From assembly GCA_027604705.1 (NCBI GenBank), contig JADHYV010000004.1:434001-498000 (forward strand): a DNA stretch of 64,000 nucleotides. Reading direction: 5' to 3'. Shown here one piece after another: positions 21,097 through 31,892 of this stretch (within the stretch, counting starts at the first letter, position 1; every line of letters starts with the position of its first letter). The translations under genes and the position numbers were made by a program. The notes under the pieces were generated by a model. It did no database searches. It was not told where the DNA came from and worked only from the letters and a program-made list of their open reading frames with translations. The stretch comes from Allomyces arbusculus. Its lineage: Eukaryota; Blastocladiomycota; Blastocladiomycetes; Blastocladiales; Blastocladiaceae.

Positions 21097-22082
21097 GGTG
21101 GCAGACTTGCCCCGACGGCTACAGGATGCACCCGACCGTGTCAATCACGTCGGAACCCTTGGCGGAATCAATTTTTACGCGCAATTCATTGGTTTTCCGT
21201 GGTACATTCGGCTTGAAGAACCGACCAATTGCTGGCAGCTACGATGACCGCGACAGTCGGCGTGAATGGCCTCGCTGCTGCTTCAGGGACTCCAAGCGTG
21301 AAGTTCTCCTTGTAACGGGTTGAGTGCGGCCAATCTGGCCAATTAATGTCGGACGCGTCGTGCGAGAAACCGGTGCAGTGTCGACTGTCGGGGCGGTGCG
21401 AGAGTTGGCGGGAGCGGCAAAGGCAGGGACTGGCGCGGTCGCTCGATTTGCACGTGAATATTATGCCAGGACACTCGCTTCGATCTTCAGACGTGTTTTT
21501 TGCTGCCTGGCCTGCCTTCCTCGCTGCCAGCCTGCCGCTCGATCCGCCAGCATTTTCATTTCCCTCAACCTCTATCCAGCCAGAGCAAGCGCCAGCAAAC
21601 GACCCGCGCACTGCTGCCAACTGGGGCCGCGGTCGACGCGAAATCTGGTCAGCACCACGAGTCCCGCGCGCTTCAACGATCTGCGACCCGGAAGAGTGGC
21701 TTTGCCGCGGCGAGTCACTCCAGTTTGACAACTTGAACTCCGTTGGACCAGTCGCTGAGCTGCATTTTTCTGCTCTCTCGCTCGGCCCGGCGCTGCTCGA
21801 CCTCTTCGTATTTCGCGGCGTGCTTTGAAGTCCGGGGTATGACGGTTCTGCGGCTCGACAAGTATTCTTTCGCTAGCATCGCTGCGTGGTCTCGTCAAAT
21901 GAATGGAGCTAGCGTGAACACGGATGATGATAGACGATTTCTACGCGGTGGAGAGTGGCGAGTGGATGGGGCCGGCGGTGCCACAAGTGTTGTGGGAGGG
22001 GGTGCAAAGTGTACTGGATCAATATCAACTTATTTACGGGTCGTTTGCCGTGCAACCTCCACACTGTAGTCTTGTCGACATC
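21097..22082. other. Divergent region (AP-1 accessory-like / exportin-7)
   Basis: About 1 kb between two divergent genes. It contains one short minus-strand frame with good protein-like composition at 21715-21879 (listed separately); otherwise I see nothing that can be supported. Confidence 0.4.
21715..21879 (-). CDS. Possible 54-residue basic/acidic helical protein
   Basis: An ATG-to-TGA frame beginning MLAKEYLSSRRTVIPRTSK and continuing with a charged helical stretch AAKYEEVEQRRAERESRK, then MQLSDWSNGVQVVKLE. The composition (Lys, Glu, Tyr, Trp, few Pro/Gly runs) differs from the arginine/alanine/proline noise typical of non-coding frames in this GC-rich DNA. It may be a tiny gene or the first exon of a longer one; I do not recognise a family. 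It lies about 204 nt upstream of, and divergent from, the exportin-7 start. Confidence 0.35.
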   Translation of the reverse strand: MLAKEYLSSRRTVIPRTSKHAAKYEEVEQRRAERESRKMQLSDWSNGVQVVKLE

Positions 22083-25000
22083 ATGGCAGAACCACACCAG
22101 ATCGCCCACGTGGCCGCGCTCTGCCGAACCTTGTACACGTCCTCGTCGCTCGACGAGCGGCAGGCCAGTGAACAGGCACTCGCCAAGGCCTTCCCGACGT
22201 TTGTCGACCATGCGCTCGTGTCACCCACCTCGCCAACGATGCCCATGGAGATTGGCTTCACAGGTGCGACGATTGCTCTCCTCATTTGCGCAATATTTCT
22301 TCCAGTGCTTGGTGTACTCACGCATCGTGATTCGTAGCCCGCACGCCGTTTGAGAGCATGGCCCAGTCCTCGATCATTCTCGAGCAGACCAACGACCGCT
22401 ATGTACAGACGTTTGTGACCAACCATCTCAAGATTCTCGTTGCCAAGCACTTTGCGCTCATGTCGCTCGAGGAAAAGAGGCAAATGAGTGCGTGCTCGAT
22501 CCGCTTTGCATGCGATCTTCCGTCAGCTGACTCACACTGCGCTCCTGCATGCCGTTCTAGAGGACTTTATCCTCGGTTACTTGCAAAAGAACACGCACGC
22601 CGAGCGGTTTGTCATCTCCTCGCTCGCACAGATCCTGGCTCTGATCCTCAAGCTCGCGTGGTTCGACGACGACAAGTTCAGCCAGATCATGTCCGAAATG
22701 GGCGCGTTCATCAACGTACGTTGCTCCTGCTCGATCTTCTCCACCGTGCCACAACTGACCGCGACGCGTCGTTTGGCCTATGTTGTCCAGTCGCCAGTCC
22801 CGTCGCAAATCGAGTGCGCGCAGATACTGACGACACTCGTCAACGAAATGAACAACCCATCGTTGCCGACGCCCAAGGTCAGCAAGGTGCGCAAGGCCGT
22901 GGTCGCGTTTCGCGACACGCAGCTCGTGCAAGTCTTCCAAGCCGGCATCTCGTTCCTCAACCGACTGCTCGGTAACGGGACCGATTTTGCCTCGGGTATG
23001 GCACGATAGCACTTAATTACCAGTACGGTGGTACCAAAGTTGCTCACCAGCACACTCTTTTCCCAGACGACCAGCGCACCGCCTACATGGTCGGCGCCGT
23101 GACCATGATCCGCGCGTGCCTCGGCTTCGACTTTATCGGCACATCGCCCGACGAGTCCTCGGACGACGTTGGCTCGATCCAGGTTCCCGGGTCGTGGCGC
23201 CCACTGCTCGACGACACGTTTGTCTCGCTCATTTTCCGGTGCTACACGATGTTTGCCACGTCGGGTCAGCGCGCGGCCGTCGCGGCCGCTTCTACAGTCA
23301 TGGAATGCCTTTCGTTCATTGTTGCGGTGCGACGGTCGCTTTTCAACGAAAAGGAGCGGCAACCGTGGGTCACGGCGATCATGCGCGACATGAAGGGCGT
23401 GCTGACGTCGGGCGCTGGCCTCGACAATGTCGAAAACTACCACGAATTGTGCAAGACGCTATCGCGGTTCAAGACGGTCTACAACTTGTCGGAGCTCGCA
23501 CAGAGCGACCAGTTTGAAGTGTGGCTCCAGGCCGTCGTGCAGTTTTCGGTGCAGGGGCTGACGAGCTGGAAAGTGCGTCGTGACTCTTCCTTTCTGCTTG
23601 CCAGGCGATGTATTGCTGACCATGGCTCTCAAAATCATTAGTGGTCGCCCAACTCGGACCCGTACCTGCTCACGTTCTGGTCCAAGAGCGCGCTGTCGAC
23701 CATTCCCGGAAACGACAAGCTGACCTACTTTACTAGTCTCGTCGCCGAGCGGTTCATTGCGTCTCGCGTCGAGGCATTCGAGGAAATCGCGGCCGACGAC
23801 TTGGACGGTGCTTACTCCCTCCCTCCACCCTTCGACTGATTGAATTGTGATTTGCGCTGACGCGGGTTCAACTGTAGACCCGTTCGAGGACGAGGAAGTC
23901 TTGATCTCAAATCTCGAGCTGCTCGCCAACTTCTCACGACGACAGTACGACCAGCTCGTGCAGTTTGTCTCGACCTCGTTTAACGTCGTCTTCATGCAGT
24001 ACAAGGCACGTCTTGTTTTCGTCGCGTTTTTGGTTCCTTTGACCATAGCAACTAACGAGAACTTTTCTTTTTGATCGTTTAGAAAACCCAAAGGCCAGCG
24101 CAGCTCATGCAGCTCACGTACCTGATCTACGTGATCGCGGCTTTCCTCGGCGCTCGGCAGCCGTACCAGTCACCCGAGCGGCACGACCAGCTCGACGGTG
24201 AGCTGAGCTGCCACGTGCTCGAGACGATGAACTTCCACCAGGGCCTGCTGCCCAACGCGTCGATCGACATGGCGATTCTCTACTTCTTTTCGCAGTTCCG
24301 CAAATCCTACGTGGGCGAGTCGGAGCGCAGGACCTCGCAAGTCTACACGGCGCTGGCGCGGTTCCGCGTCGAGGAGCAGGAGCACGTCATGGAACTTATG
24401 GCACAACACATTGTCTGGATTTTGCGCAACCGCGCGACCGAGCACGCGGCGATTTTCAAGACGCTCAAGCTGTTTGACGACTTGTCGATGGGCTACGTGA
24501 GCGTCAAGCTGCTGTCCAAGATCGAGACGGTCAAGGCGTTGCTCGGCGCGCACAACTTGCCATTCCTCGACGGCAACCCAAAGTTTCGCATGCGGTACTA
24601 CACGACGCTCTCGCGGCTGCTCTTTGCCGAAGAGATCAACGACGCGCAGTTTGCGGCGTTTGTGCGGCCGTTCGACGACCAGTTCCAGGCGCTTGCGGCC
24701 ATGCAGGCGAGCAACTCGCTGCACGTGCAGGCGCGCGACGCGCGCGTGCAGCAAGCTTTCACCAACGTGTTTCGGGACCTACGTGGCCTGCTGACGCCCG
24801 TCATGAACAAGCGTAACTACGCATTCTTCTTTGACTGGCTGTTCCCGGACAAGTTGCACTTGATGTTTGCGTTTATGCAGGCGTGCGTCGACGTGCACGC
24901 GGTCGTCAACCCGTTGCTCAAGCTTTACCTAGAGTTTGCGCAGAACCGCAGTAACCGGCTCATCACCGACGGCAATTCCGTGAACGGCATATTGCTGTTC

Positions 25001-26101
25001 CGCGAGACGAGTCGGCTACTCCAGTTTTACAGCTTGCAGCGCGTCAATGACGGGATGACCTCGCCGATGCACGGCAGCTCGGCCACGTCGAACGTGGACG
25101 AGATTTACAAGGGGATCACGACGTGTCTGCGCGTGTATCGCAACAACGTCGGCGGTACGTTTCGGGTGCATGCTGTGCTTGAGAGCGGGGCCGAAATACT
25201 GACGCGATGTATTGTAGGCAACTTTGTCAATTTTGGCGTGTTTGCGCTCTACGGCGACGACGCGTTGGAAGCGGCCATGGCCGCCATCTCGGCACTGATC
25301 GTGTCGGTGCCGCTGCCACACATGCTTGCATACCCGAAACTGTGTCTGGCGTTTTTCGAGACGCTCGACACGATGACGCAGCCGGCGAACCTGGCCTTGC
25401 TTACGACGATTGATGTGCGCTTTTTCGCCTACATGACGCAGGCACTCGCCGAGGCGATCAAGTCGGCGGCACCGGTCGTGGCCGCGAGTGCGACGAACGC
25501 GGTCGACAATTTGGCCACGTTCCTGTACACGGAGCAGACCAAGCCGCCGCACAAGGCGCTTGGCAAAGCGCCGCACTGTATCGTACAGGCGTTTGCGCGG
25601 TACCCAGAGATTCTCGCGTCATGGATGTCGCTGTTGCTGAATACGGTCTTGTTTGAGGAAACGACGATTCAGTGGAGCTTGTCGCGGCCGCTACTGCCGC
25701 TGGTGCTACTCAACCGCGACGTACGCTGTTCTTTTGTTTAGTCGTGAACCAGCTTCGCGAATTTCGAACTGATCGGTGTTGGTTCTCACTACGTGACGTA
25801 GCTCTTCGACACGTATTGCCAGCACCTCGTGCAGTGCCAGCTCCGCGAGCGGCAAGAGCAGATTGCTACGCTGCTGCGCACGGTCATGAACGACGTTGAC
25901 CTGGTACTCACGTCCAAGATGCGCGACAAGCTCACGAGCAACATCACGTTCGTATCCGTCATTTTGGTCGTACTTCATAACAAGCATAGCGAGCTGATGT
26001 GGTTCTCCCTCCCCGTGTGCTGTAGGCAATTCCGGCGCGAGACGACGGCACAGAACCTGGCTGTCATGATCCCGCCCGAGTTCCCGCTGCCCATGTTTTG
26101 A
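22083..26101 (+). CDS. XPO7: Exportin-7 (RanBP16 family karyopherin)
   Basis: A HEAT-repeat nuclear export receptor of the importin-beta superfamily. Eleven exons (22083-22263, 22338-22487, 22561-22715, 22791-22995, 23067-23572, 23642-23807, 23878-24005, 24083-25154, 25218-25720, 25802-25947, 26026-26101) give 1095 residues; human XPO7 has 1087. Diagnostic blocks: CLGFDFIGTSPDESSDDVGS (human FDFIGTSTDESSDD), SFIVAVRRSLFNEKER, NYHELCKTLSRFKTVYNL, SFFRKSY-like FRKSYVGES, MGYVSVKLL, NRLITDGNSVNGILLFRETS, GNFVNFGVFALYGDDALEAA, YPKLCLAFFETL and WSLSRPLLPLVLLN. The gene ends QFRRETTAQNL, like human AFRREVND. The intron at 24006-24082 appears to use a GC donor (GCACGT..TTTAG), the only such case in the window. 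Absent from S. cerevisiae, so retention is a sign of an early-diverging or non-yeast lineage. Confidence 0.95.
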
Positions 26102-26311
26102 AGGCAAGGGTCGCGGGGACCGGGACCTGGTTGCTCGTTTGTAAATGAACCATGTTCGCGCTGCCATATTGGACCAAACCGCGCGGCAATCAGAGTTGAC
26201 AGGAAGCGCTTTTGTTTGAAAGAGCAAGGGCCACCCAGCAACGACCCAACCGGAACAAAAATAAATGACGGCAAGAACACACCACACGACACACACTCCA
26301 CCCCCAGGTGC

Positions 26312-27411
26312 TTAAGCTGCGGCCTTGGCCTTGGCGGCACGGCGCGACCCCGTCTGGGCCTTGAAACCCGAGGTAATCGCCGACACGGACCGCGTGGACC
26401 CACACGACTCACACTGCATGAAATGCAGACGGTTCTCCTTGCGCAAGATGGTGTCGGGCGACTTGCACGTCTTGCACGTCACGTACTCGACAATGTACCG
26501 GCGCAACACATTCTCAATCTGCTTGGGCTGGAACCGGCCCTTGATGATGAGTCGCTGCGACCCGTCGACCGACCCGGAAGTACCCAATTCCGAGTAGATG
26601 AAGGCGACGACGTGGTCGTAGTTGCGGCGCATGCGGTTGCAGATATCGGCAATGTTCATGAACGCCGTCTTCTTGGACCCTTCACGCGCGATCTGCGGCG
26701 GGACCATCGTGTACCGCTTGCGGCCGCCGGCGAGCGCCGGGTTGTGCTGGTGCAGGATGCGGAAGACGCGGCCGAGCAGCTCGTCGTAAGTATAGTCGCG
26801 GTCGGACCCGAGCCAGGCCTCTTCGGCGGCCTCGCCTATCGTGTGTAAAGAGTGACAACCGTGAGTGATCATGATGCGCGAGCAATGCGATCCGCGCAAA
26901 AATGAGCATCGCCGTGACGTACCCTCCGCCGCAAACACCAAGTCCTCAGCACCGGCCACCTCCTCATCGAAATCAGCGCCGTCATGGTCATGCTCATCGT
27001 CATCCTGGTCCTGGTCCTCGCCGTCGTCGTGCGCCGACGCACCCGCGGGCGTCGCGGCGCGCTCGGACCCCTCGTGGGCCTCGTCGTCGGCGGCTTCGAC
27101 GACCTTCACCTTCTTGCTCTTCTTCTTCTTCTTGAGCTTCGACAGGTCGAGCACGTCCTCGTCACCGGCCTCGTCGGCAGCGGGTGCGGCAGCAGGGGCA
27201 GCGGGCGCGGGGGTCTCGTCCTCGACGACCGCGGCGGGCACGGCTTTCTTGGACTTTTTCTTCTTCTTCTTCATGGCCGACGGGTCAAAGACCTAGCGCG
27301 AGATGCCGCGTCAGTTGGCTACTGGTTGTGATCGCCGTGGCGCGGTCGGGCGGGCGCGCGCACCTCGGCGTCCTCCTCATGCGTGAGCTGCAGTTTTTCG
27401 GCGTCGGTCAT
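26312..27411 (-). CDS. EIF2S2: Translation initiation factor eIF2 subunit beta
   Basis: Subunit of the eIF2 complex that delivers initiator tRNA. Exons 27411-27364, 27292-26923 and 26835-26312 give 313 residues. The N-terminal half carries the lysine blocks that bind eIF5 and eIF2B-epsilon ([22 protein letters not shown]) separated by acidic linkers; human and yeast have three such K-boxes, two are plain here. The C-terminal core is canonical: [84 protein letters not shown] and FMQCESCGS, giving the C2-C2 zinc ribbon. Junctions restore VFDPSAM and [10 protein letters not shown] in frame. Confidence 0.96.
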
Positions 27412-27724
27412 GGTGGCGGGGTAGGATGCAGCGAGTTGGATCGGCACGGTGTCGTCGTGATCGGCGCGTCGGTGCTGGCGTCCTGTTCGGTGTGGTTGTG
27501 GGCCGCCACCGTGCAGCGCACGACGCGCTGGAGCGTCGGGTGGGCGTGGCCAGCCGGACTCACGTGGACGGTCGTGCTTCCAGCAACCCGTCTGAGTCAG
27601 TTGCCATTTGCTTCCTTGAACATAAAAAAAATATATATGATTCTCATGATTACACTCATTCCAACCCCCAAGACGCGTCTTTGCTCGCTTTCTCCGGCTG
27701 CGACCGCGACAATGCTCCTCCTGA
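27412..27724 (-). other. Intergenic region (eIF2-beta promoter / CSN1 3' flank)
   Basis: Just over 300 nt between two minus-strand genes. It includes a short AT-rich stretch at about 27626-27650. No gene seen. Confidence 0.5.
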
Positions 27725-29302
27725 TCACATAAAATCAATTTCCGGGTCCATCCCGCCGGCCCCGTGCCCGCCGGGCGGCTGCACGACGAGCCCCTGCTGG
27801 ACGAGATGCACTTTCAGCAGCATATGGTGCGTGTTCGTCAAGAAGGCGGCCCCGTCCTGCACGGCCTTTTGGAACGTGCGCGTGCGCTCGTCGGTCGCCT
27901 TTGCGCGCAAGACCTTATGCTGCGAATCAATCCGCGCATTCAGGTCCCCCGCAGAAATCAGCGCGACCAATTCGCGCTCGAGCACGTCAGCGGGACATGC
28001 AAACGCGTGCGCCATGGCGTGCATGTCGACCGTCTTGAACGGCGCAAAGTACTGCACGAGCGCGCGGCGGCGCACTTGCGCGAGCAGTGGTTCAACGTGC
28101 GGGGCCAGGTAGAGGTCGAGCCGCCAGTCGTTGCGCGCCTGGTCGAGGAGAGACAGGCACTGCGCGTACTTGGTCTGGTAGAAGGAGCGCAGGATTTCGC
28201 GCACCGACGGTTCGAGCTCGAGGTATTCGCGGAAGACGGCGTTATCGAGGAGCCGTTTCAGGTCGGTGCGGTCGTAGGTGGCCAAAGCGCAGAGTCCGCC
28301 GTAGATGGCCACGTCGTTTGGCGCGATGAGGTCGGCATAGTGTGCGGCGTTGGTGATCGGGATATTGGTCAGCTTGGCCGCGGCTTGCCGGTGCTGTTGT
28401 TGCGAGAGGTGCACGAGCGCCCAGAGGACTTGCGACTTGGTGTAGAGCTCGGGCGTCTTGTCCTCCGACAGGTGCTGTTCCATGCGCGTGAGTAGGTTGC
28501 TGATGGGCGAGAGGTCGCGCGAAGCCAGGGCAACGCGGATCTGGTTGTAGTGCACGTCGAGATGGTGCGCGGCGAGGGAACAGTAGTCGCGTGCGCGCGA
28601 ATACTGCTTGGACGCAGCCGTCATATCGCCGCATTTGTAATAGTGGTTGCCGAGGTCGTTGAAGCCCATCTGTGCAGAAAAATCAAGAAAACGCGTCCTG
28701 TCAGCGTCAATCACCGCGACTCCACGCGCAGAGACCAAATATGTCCGTTCGCACCCGAATGCTCTCCTTGATCGAGTTGTTCTTGTAGGTCTTGAGCTCT
28801 GACTCGAGCTTATCGGTCTGCACGCGCACAGCGCGCTGCGTCGCGTCCATCCAGTCCGTGTCGGTGTCCTCGTTGGGCAGGCCGCGGTGCGTGAGCGCTT
28901 CGTTCAGGAAAAACAGCGTCTTCTTGTACTTGATCGTGTCCATGGTCTCGGTCTTGATGAGCCCGAGCGCGAGCCGGAATGCGTCGACGGCAAGAGGCGG
29001 ACACCGCTCGCCAATGAAGATGAGTCGGTCGATGCGGTTGCGACCTAGACCATCAGAGAGCGTCGGGTCAGAACGTGCACGGCGACCAGCGATGAGGACG
29101 CGTCCCACGAACCCTGGTAATTGGCCATGATCATGTCGAGATCGACATTGGTCGCTTCCACGACGGCGGGAGCCGACTTGATGCGCTTGGGCGGCTGGCC
29201 AAACGTGAGCGCAGCGGGCGCGTCGCCGCCGGCCTGCAGCAGGTCGGTCAGGTCGTATTCTGCGGGCGGCGCGGGCCGTTTGGGGGAGCGCGAGGGCGCC
29301 AT
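27725..29302 (-). CDS. GPS1: COP9 signalosome subunit 1 (CSN1/GPS1)
   Basis: PCI-domain subunit of the COP9 signalosome, which removes NEDD8 from cullins. Three exons (29302-29113, 29044-28755, 28669-27725) give 474 residues. Conserved stretches: NYQGRNRIDRLIFIGERCPPL, LESELKTYKNNSIKESIR (human LDTDLKNYKGNSIKESIR), MGFNDLGNHYYKCGDM, QYSRARDYC, NDVAIYGGLCALATYDR, FREYLELEPSVREIL, DLYLAPHVEPLLAQVRRRAL, VQYFAPFKTVDMHAMAHAF and ALISAGDLNARIDSQHKVL, all in the CSN1 order rather than that of the paralogous proteasome lid subunit RPN7, where NSIKESIR is not found. Divergent from the secreted-protein gene. Confidence 0.95.
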
Positions 29303-29898
29303 GTTGGTGGATGCGCGTCAGCGTCGCGATCGCTGCGGGGATTGCGCCAAGTCACTCGTCGGCAGCAACAGTGCATCGCCGGGAGGAGCGGACGCGACGG
29401 ACCTCGGTCCATGCTTGCAGCCATGTCGAGCAGCGATGCGGGCGGTGATGCGGGCGCGAGCACGGTGTCGCGGTCGTGGTTGGGTTGCTTCTGCCTTGGA
29501 GACGGGCCGCTCTCGCACATTAGTCGCGCTTCTGGCCGACGCGGCAAGAGGAGCACGCGCGACCACGACACTTCCCTTTGGCATGCGCCATCGAGTCAGA
29601 GGCAGCGCGTGGCAGACGCTTTTGTCGAAGCATCTCCCACCGTCTCCCACCCACGCGCGAACCGTTCCCACCTTGCCATCGCGACCAGCTATGCCCGCGC
29701 GCGACTGGGCGCCGCACGCAGTACTAAGACGCGCAAAACGACAGTGGACAGCGACAGCGTCGTGGTGGACCACCATCTCCACCGCCTGGTCGGGCCATCC
29801 GGTGTGCTGCTGTCCTCAAAACGCGCCTGCTCTCCGTCCAAACTGCTGGCCGACGTTCCGCGATCACCTGCCAAGCCCAGCAAGCACGCCTCGACGCG
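29303..29898. other. Divergent promoter region (CSN1 / secreted protein)
   Basis: About 600 nt. Open frames exist on both strands but none shows conserved motifs. No TATA box noticed. Confidence 0.4.
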
Positions 29899-31304
29899 AT
29901 GCCGGTTCAGCCATCCAAAGCACGCGCCATCACCGCCATGAACGCGCTCGTCGCGCTCCTCGCGCTCGCCATCCTCTCGCCGGCCTCACTTGTGTCGGCG
30001 CGCTGTCCGAGTATGCCTGCTTTCGACATGCTGCCGATTGTTTGCGACAATGTGCACGATCTAACCTCTCTCCATGTGGCTGTTGATGAATGAATAGCGG
30101 GCGTCGCGAATCTCATTTCAAATGGCGACTTTGTGCGTGCTGCCTTGCTTCGAAATCGTTCCGCGTGCTTGCCGACCAGCGTTCTCACTCTTCCCATCGC
30201 CCCGGCTACAGGAAGAAGCCGTCCTGACCAGCGTCTGGCACACGCTCTCGTCGCACGGCGGGTCCGTGACCATCGCGACCAACCCGACCGACACCGACTC
30301 AGGTGACCAAGCGCTACGGCTCAACGTGGCCGCGACCGACGCGTCCACCAAGGCCGAGGCCGGTGCGTTCCACGCGCCCGTGTTCCTGTCCGAGGGCACC
30401 TACTCGTTCTCGGCCAACGTGCACAAGCCTGCCGACGCTGGTGCTCTGGAACTGGTCTTGGCGAGCAACGCCGGGCCCATCACGTCGTTTATGATTGGCG
30501 ACGGCCAGACGACAGCCGACCAGCCCGACCAGTGGGTGACTTACTCGCACGATTTCACGGCGGAACCGGGCCACCACGCGATTTCGGTGCACATCAAGGC
30601 CACGGGCGGTGCGGACGCAGGCGCGATTTACGTGGACGGCGTGTCGCTGTGCCCGACGGGCGCGTCGGCCGAGGCTGCGTCGGAGCGGTCGCGTCGTGCG
30701 GTCGCGGGGGCGCCACAGGCATGCAGTACGTCTATTTGCTCATTGAACACAGTGATCGGTGGTCCAAATCCACTCACTTTCCGCCCACGTTCTCCACTGC
30801 TAAATAGACGAAAACCTGCTCGGCTCCGCCAGCTCCTACGTCGACGGCACCTGGACGTTGACCGACGCGACCTTCGAGCGCGCCCCCGGCACCGAGCACC
30901 CGCGCTACGTCCGTTTCCACACGCCGACGGCCAAGATCGCGCGCACGGTTGCGATGCTCCCGGACACGCAGTACCGGATTTCCGGCATGTACCGCACGGC
31001 GCTGAGCAACGTTCTGCTCGAGGCCGACGGCATCCCGTTCGCTGCGATTGCGACGCGGCCTACGGGCGAATGGACGCCGTTTGTCCAGACGGTGCCTGGC
31101 GCGGCCAAACCCGTCGAGTTGGCGCTCAAGGTGGGCGTGCCCGAGGAAAAGGCCGACACGGTCGCGCAGATTGCGCGTGCCGCGGGCGCGGGCGTGCTGG
31201 ATGTGGCCCGGTTGAGTGTGGTGCGTGTTGGGTGCGCGCACGCCGACCAGCAGCGGCAGCGTGCGCGTCGCGAGCCGAGTGCGAATGCGCGCGAAGAGCT
31301 GTGA
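29899..31304 (+). CDS. Secreted protein with two carbohydrate-binding-like domains
   Basis: 385 residues from exons 29899-30010, 30098-30132, 30212-30725 and 30808-31304. An N-terminal signal peptide is clear: from ATG 29899 (MPVQPSKARAITAMN) or in-frame ATG 29938, followed by ALVALLALAILSPASLVSA. The mature part starts with NLISNGDFEEEAVLTSVWHT, the usual opening of galactose-binding-like (CBM4_9/CBM22-type) domains, and contains GALELVLASNAGPITSF, QWVTYSHDFTAEPGHHAISV and GAIYVDGVSLCP, the usual closing strand. A second similar unit follows: NENLLGSASSYVDGTWTLTD, RYVRFHTPTAKIARTV, YRISGMYRTAL and EWTPFVQTVPG. No catalytic domain is attached. A wall- or polysaccharide-binding extracellular role is inferred from the fold pattern alone. 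Confidence 0.75.
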
Positions 31305-31892
31305 GCGGGCGTGCCGGACTGGGTGGAGAAGGTAGCGCGCTCGCTTCTGTGCGGGTTTACAGTGGCTGGAGGTGGCCGGGATTCACAAATGTGTTGCAGT
31401 CGTTGGATAAGGTAGCGCCAGCGTCGACTAGGAAGGATGACAATTGCAATTTTTTACTTTGCCAATGTGCCAGTTTATGCTGCAGCCAGCTGCACGACTT
31501 CTCCGCACGCTTTTTTGCTTTGCTGCAGGCGCTTTTGCTTTACGCTTTTTTGCATGGCGATTGTGGCAACACGCTCGCGCACGCCACCATCGTGTCTCCA
31601 CCTCGCTGGGTGCAGAGGGCGCACCGCTCCACGACGACTTCGGACCGGTGCAGACGGTGCACACCGCGCCGGACCGCCTGGCCCCCGCCCATAGACGTAC
31701 CTCCCTACTTGCTGCAGACTGTCCGCTGCCGCCGCCGGCCCCCGCGCGGCGCAATCCCGACCCGCCTGGGCCACCATTCGCCCTCCCTCCTCGCCAACGC
31801 CGCATGCTTGCCTTTACCCGCCACCAGCATATCGACGACACCTGTAATTCGTTGACACGACTGTACCTGCCCCCGAGAACCGCCCTGCCGCC
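31305..31892. other. Intergenic region, nothing recognised
   Basis: 3' flank of the secreted-protein gene and promoter of the SH3 gene. A TTTT/GCAA-rich stretch around 31440-31560 is noticeably less GC-rich than its surroundings. No gene supported. Confidence 0.4.
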
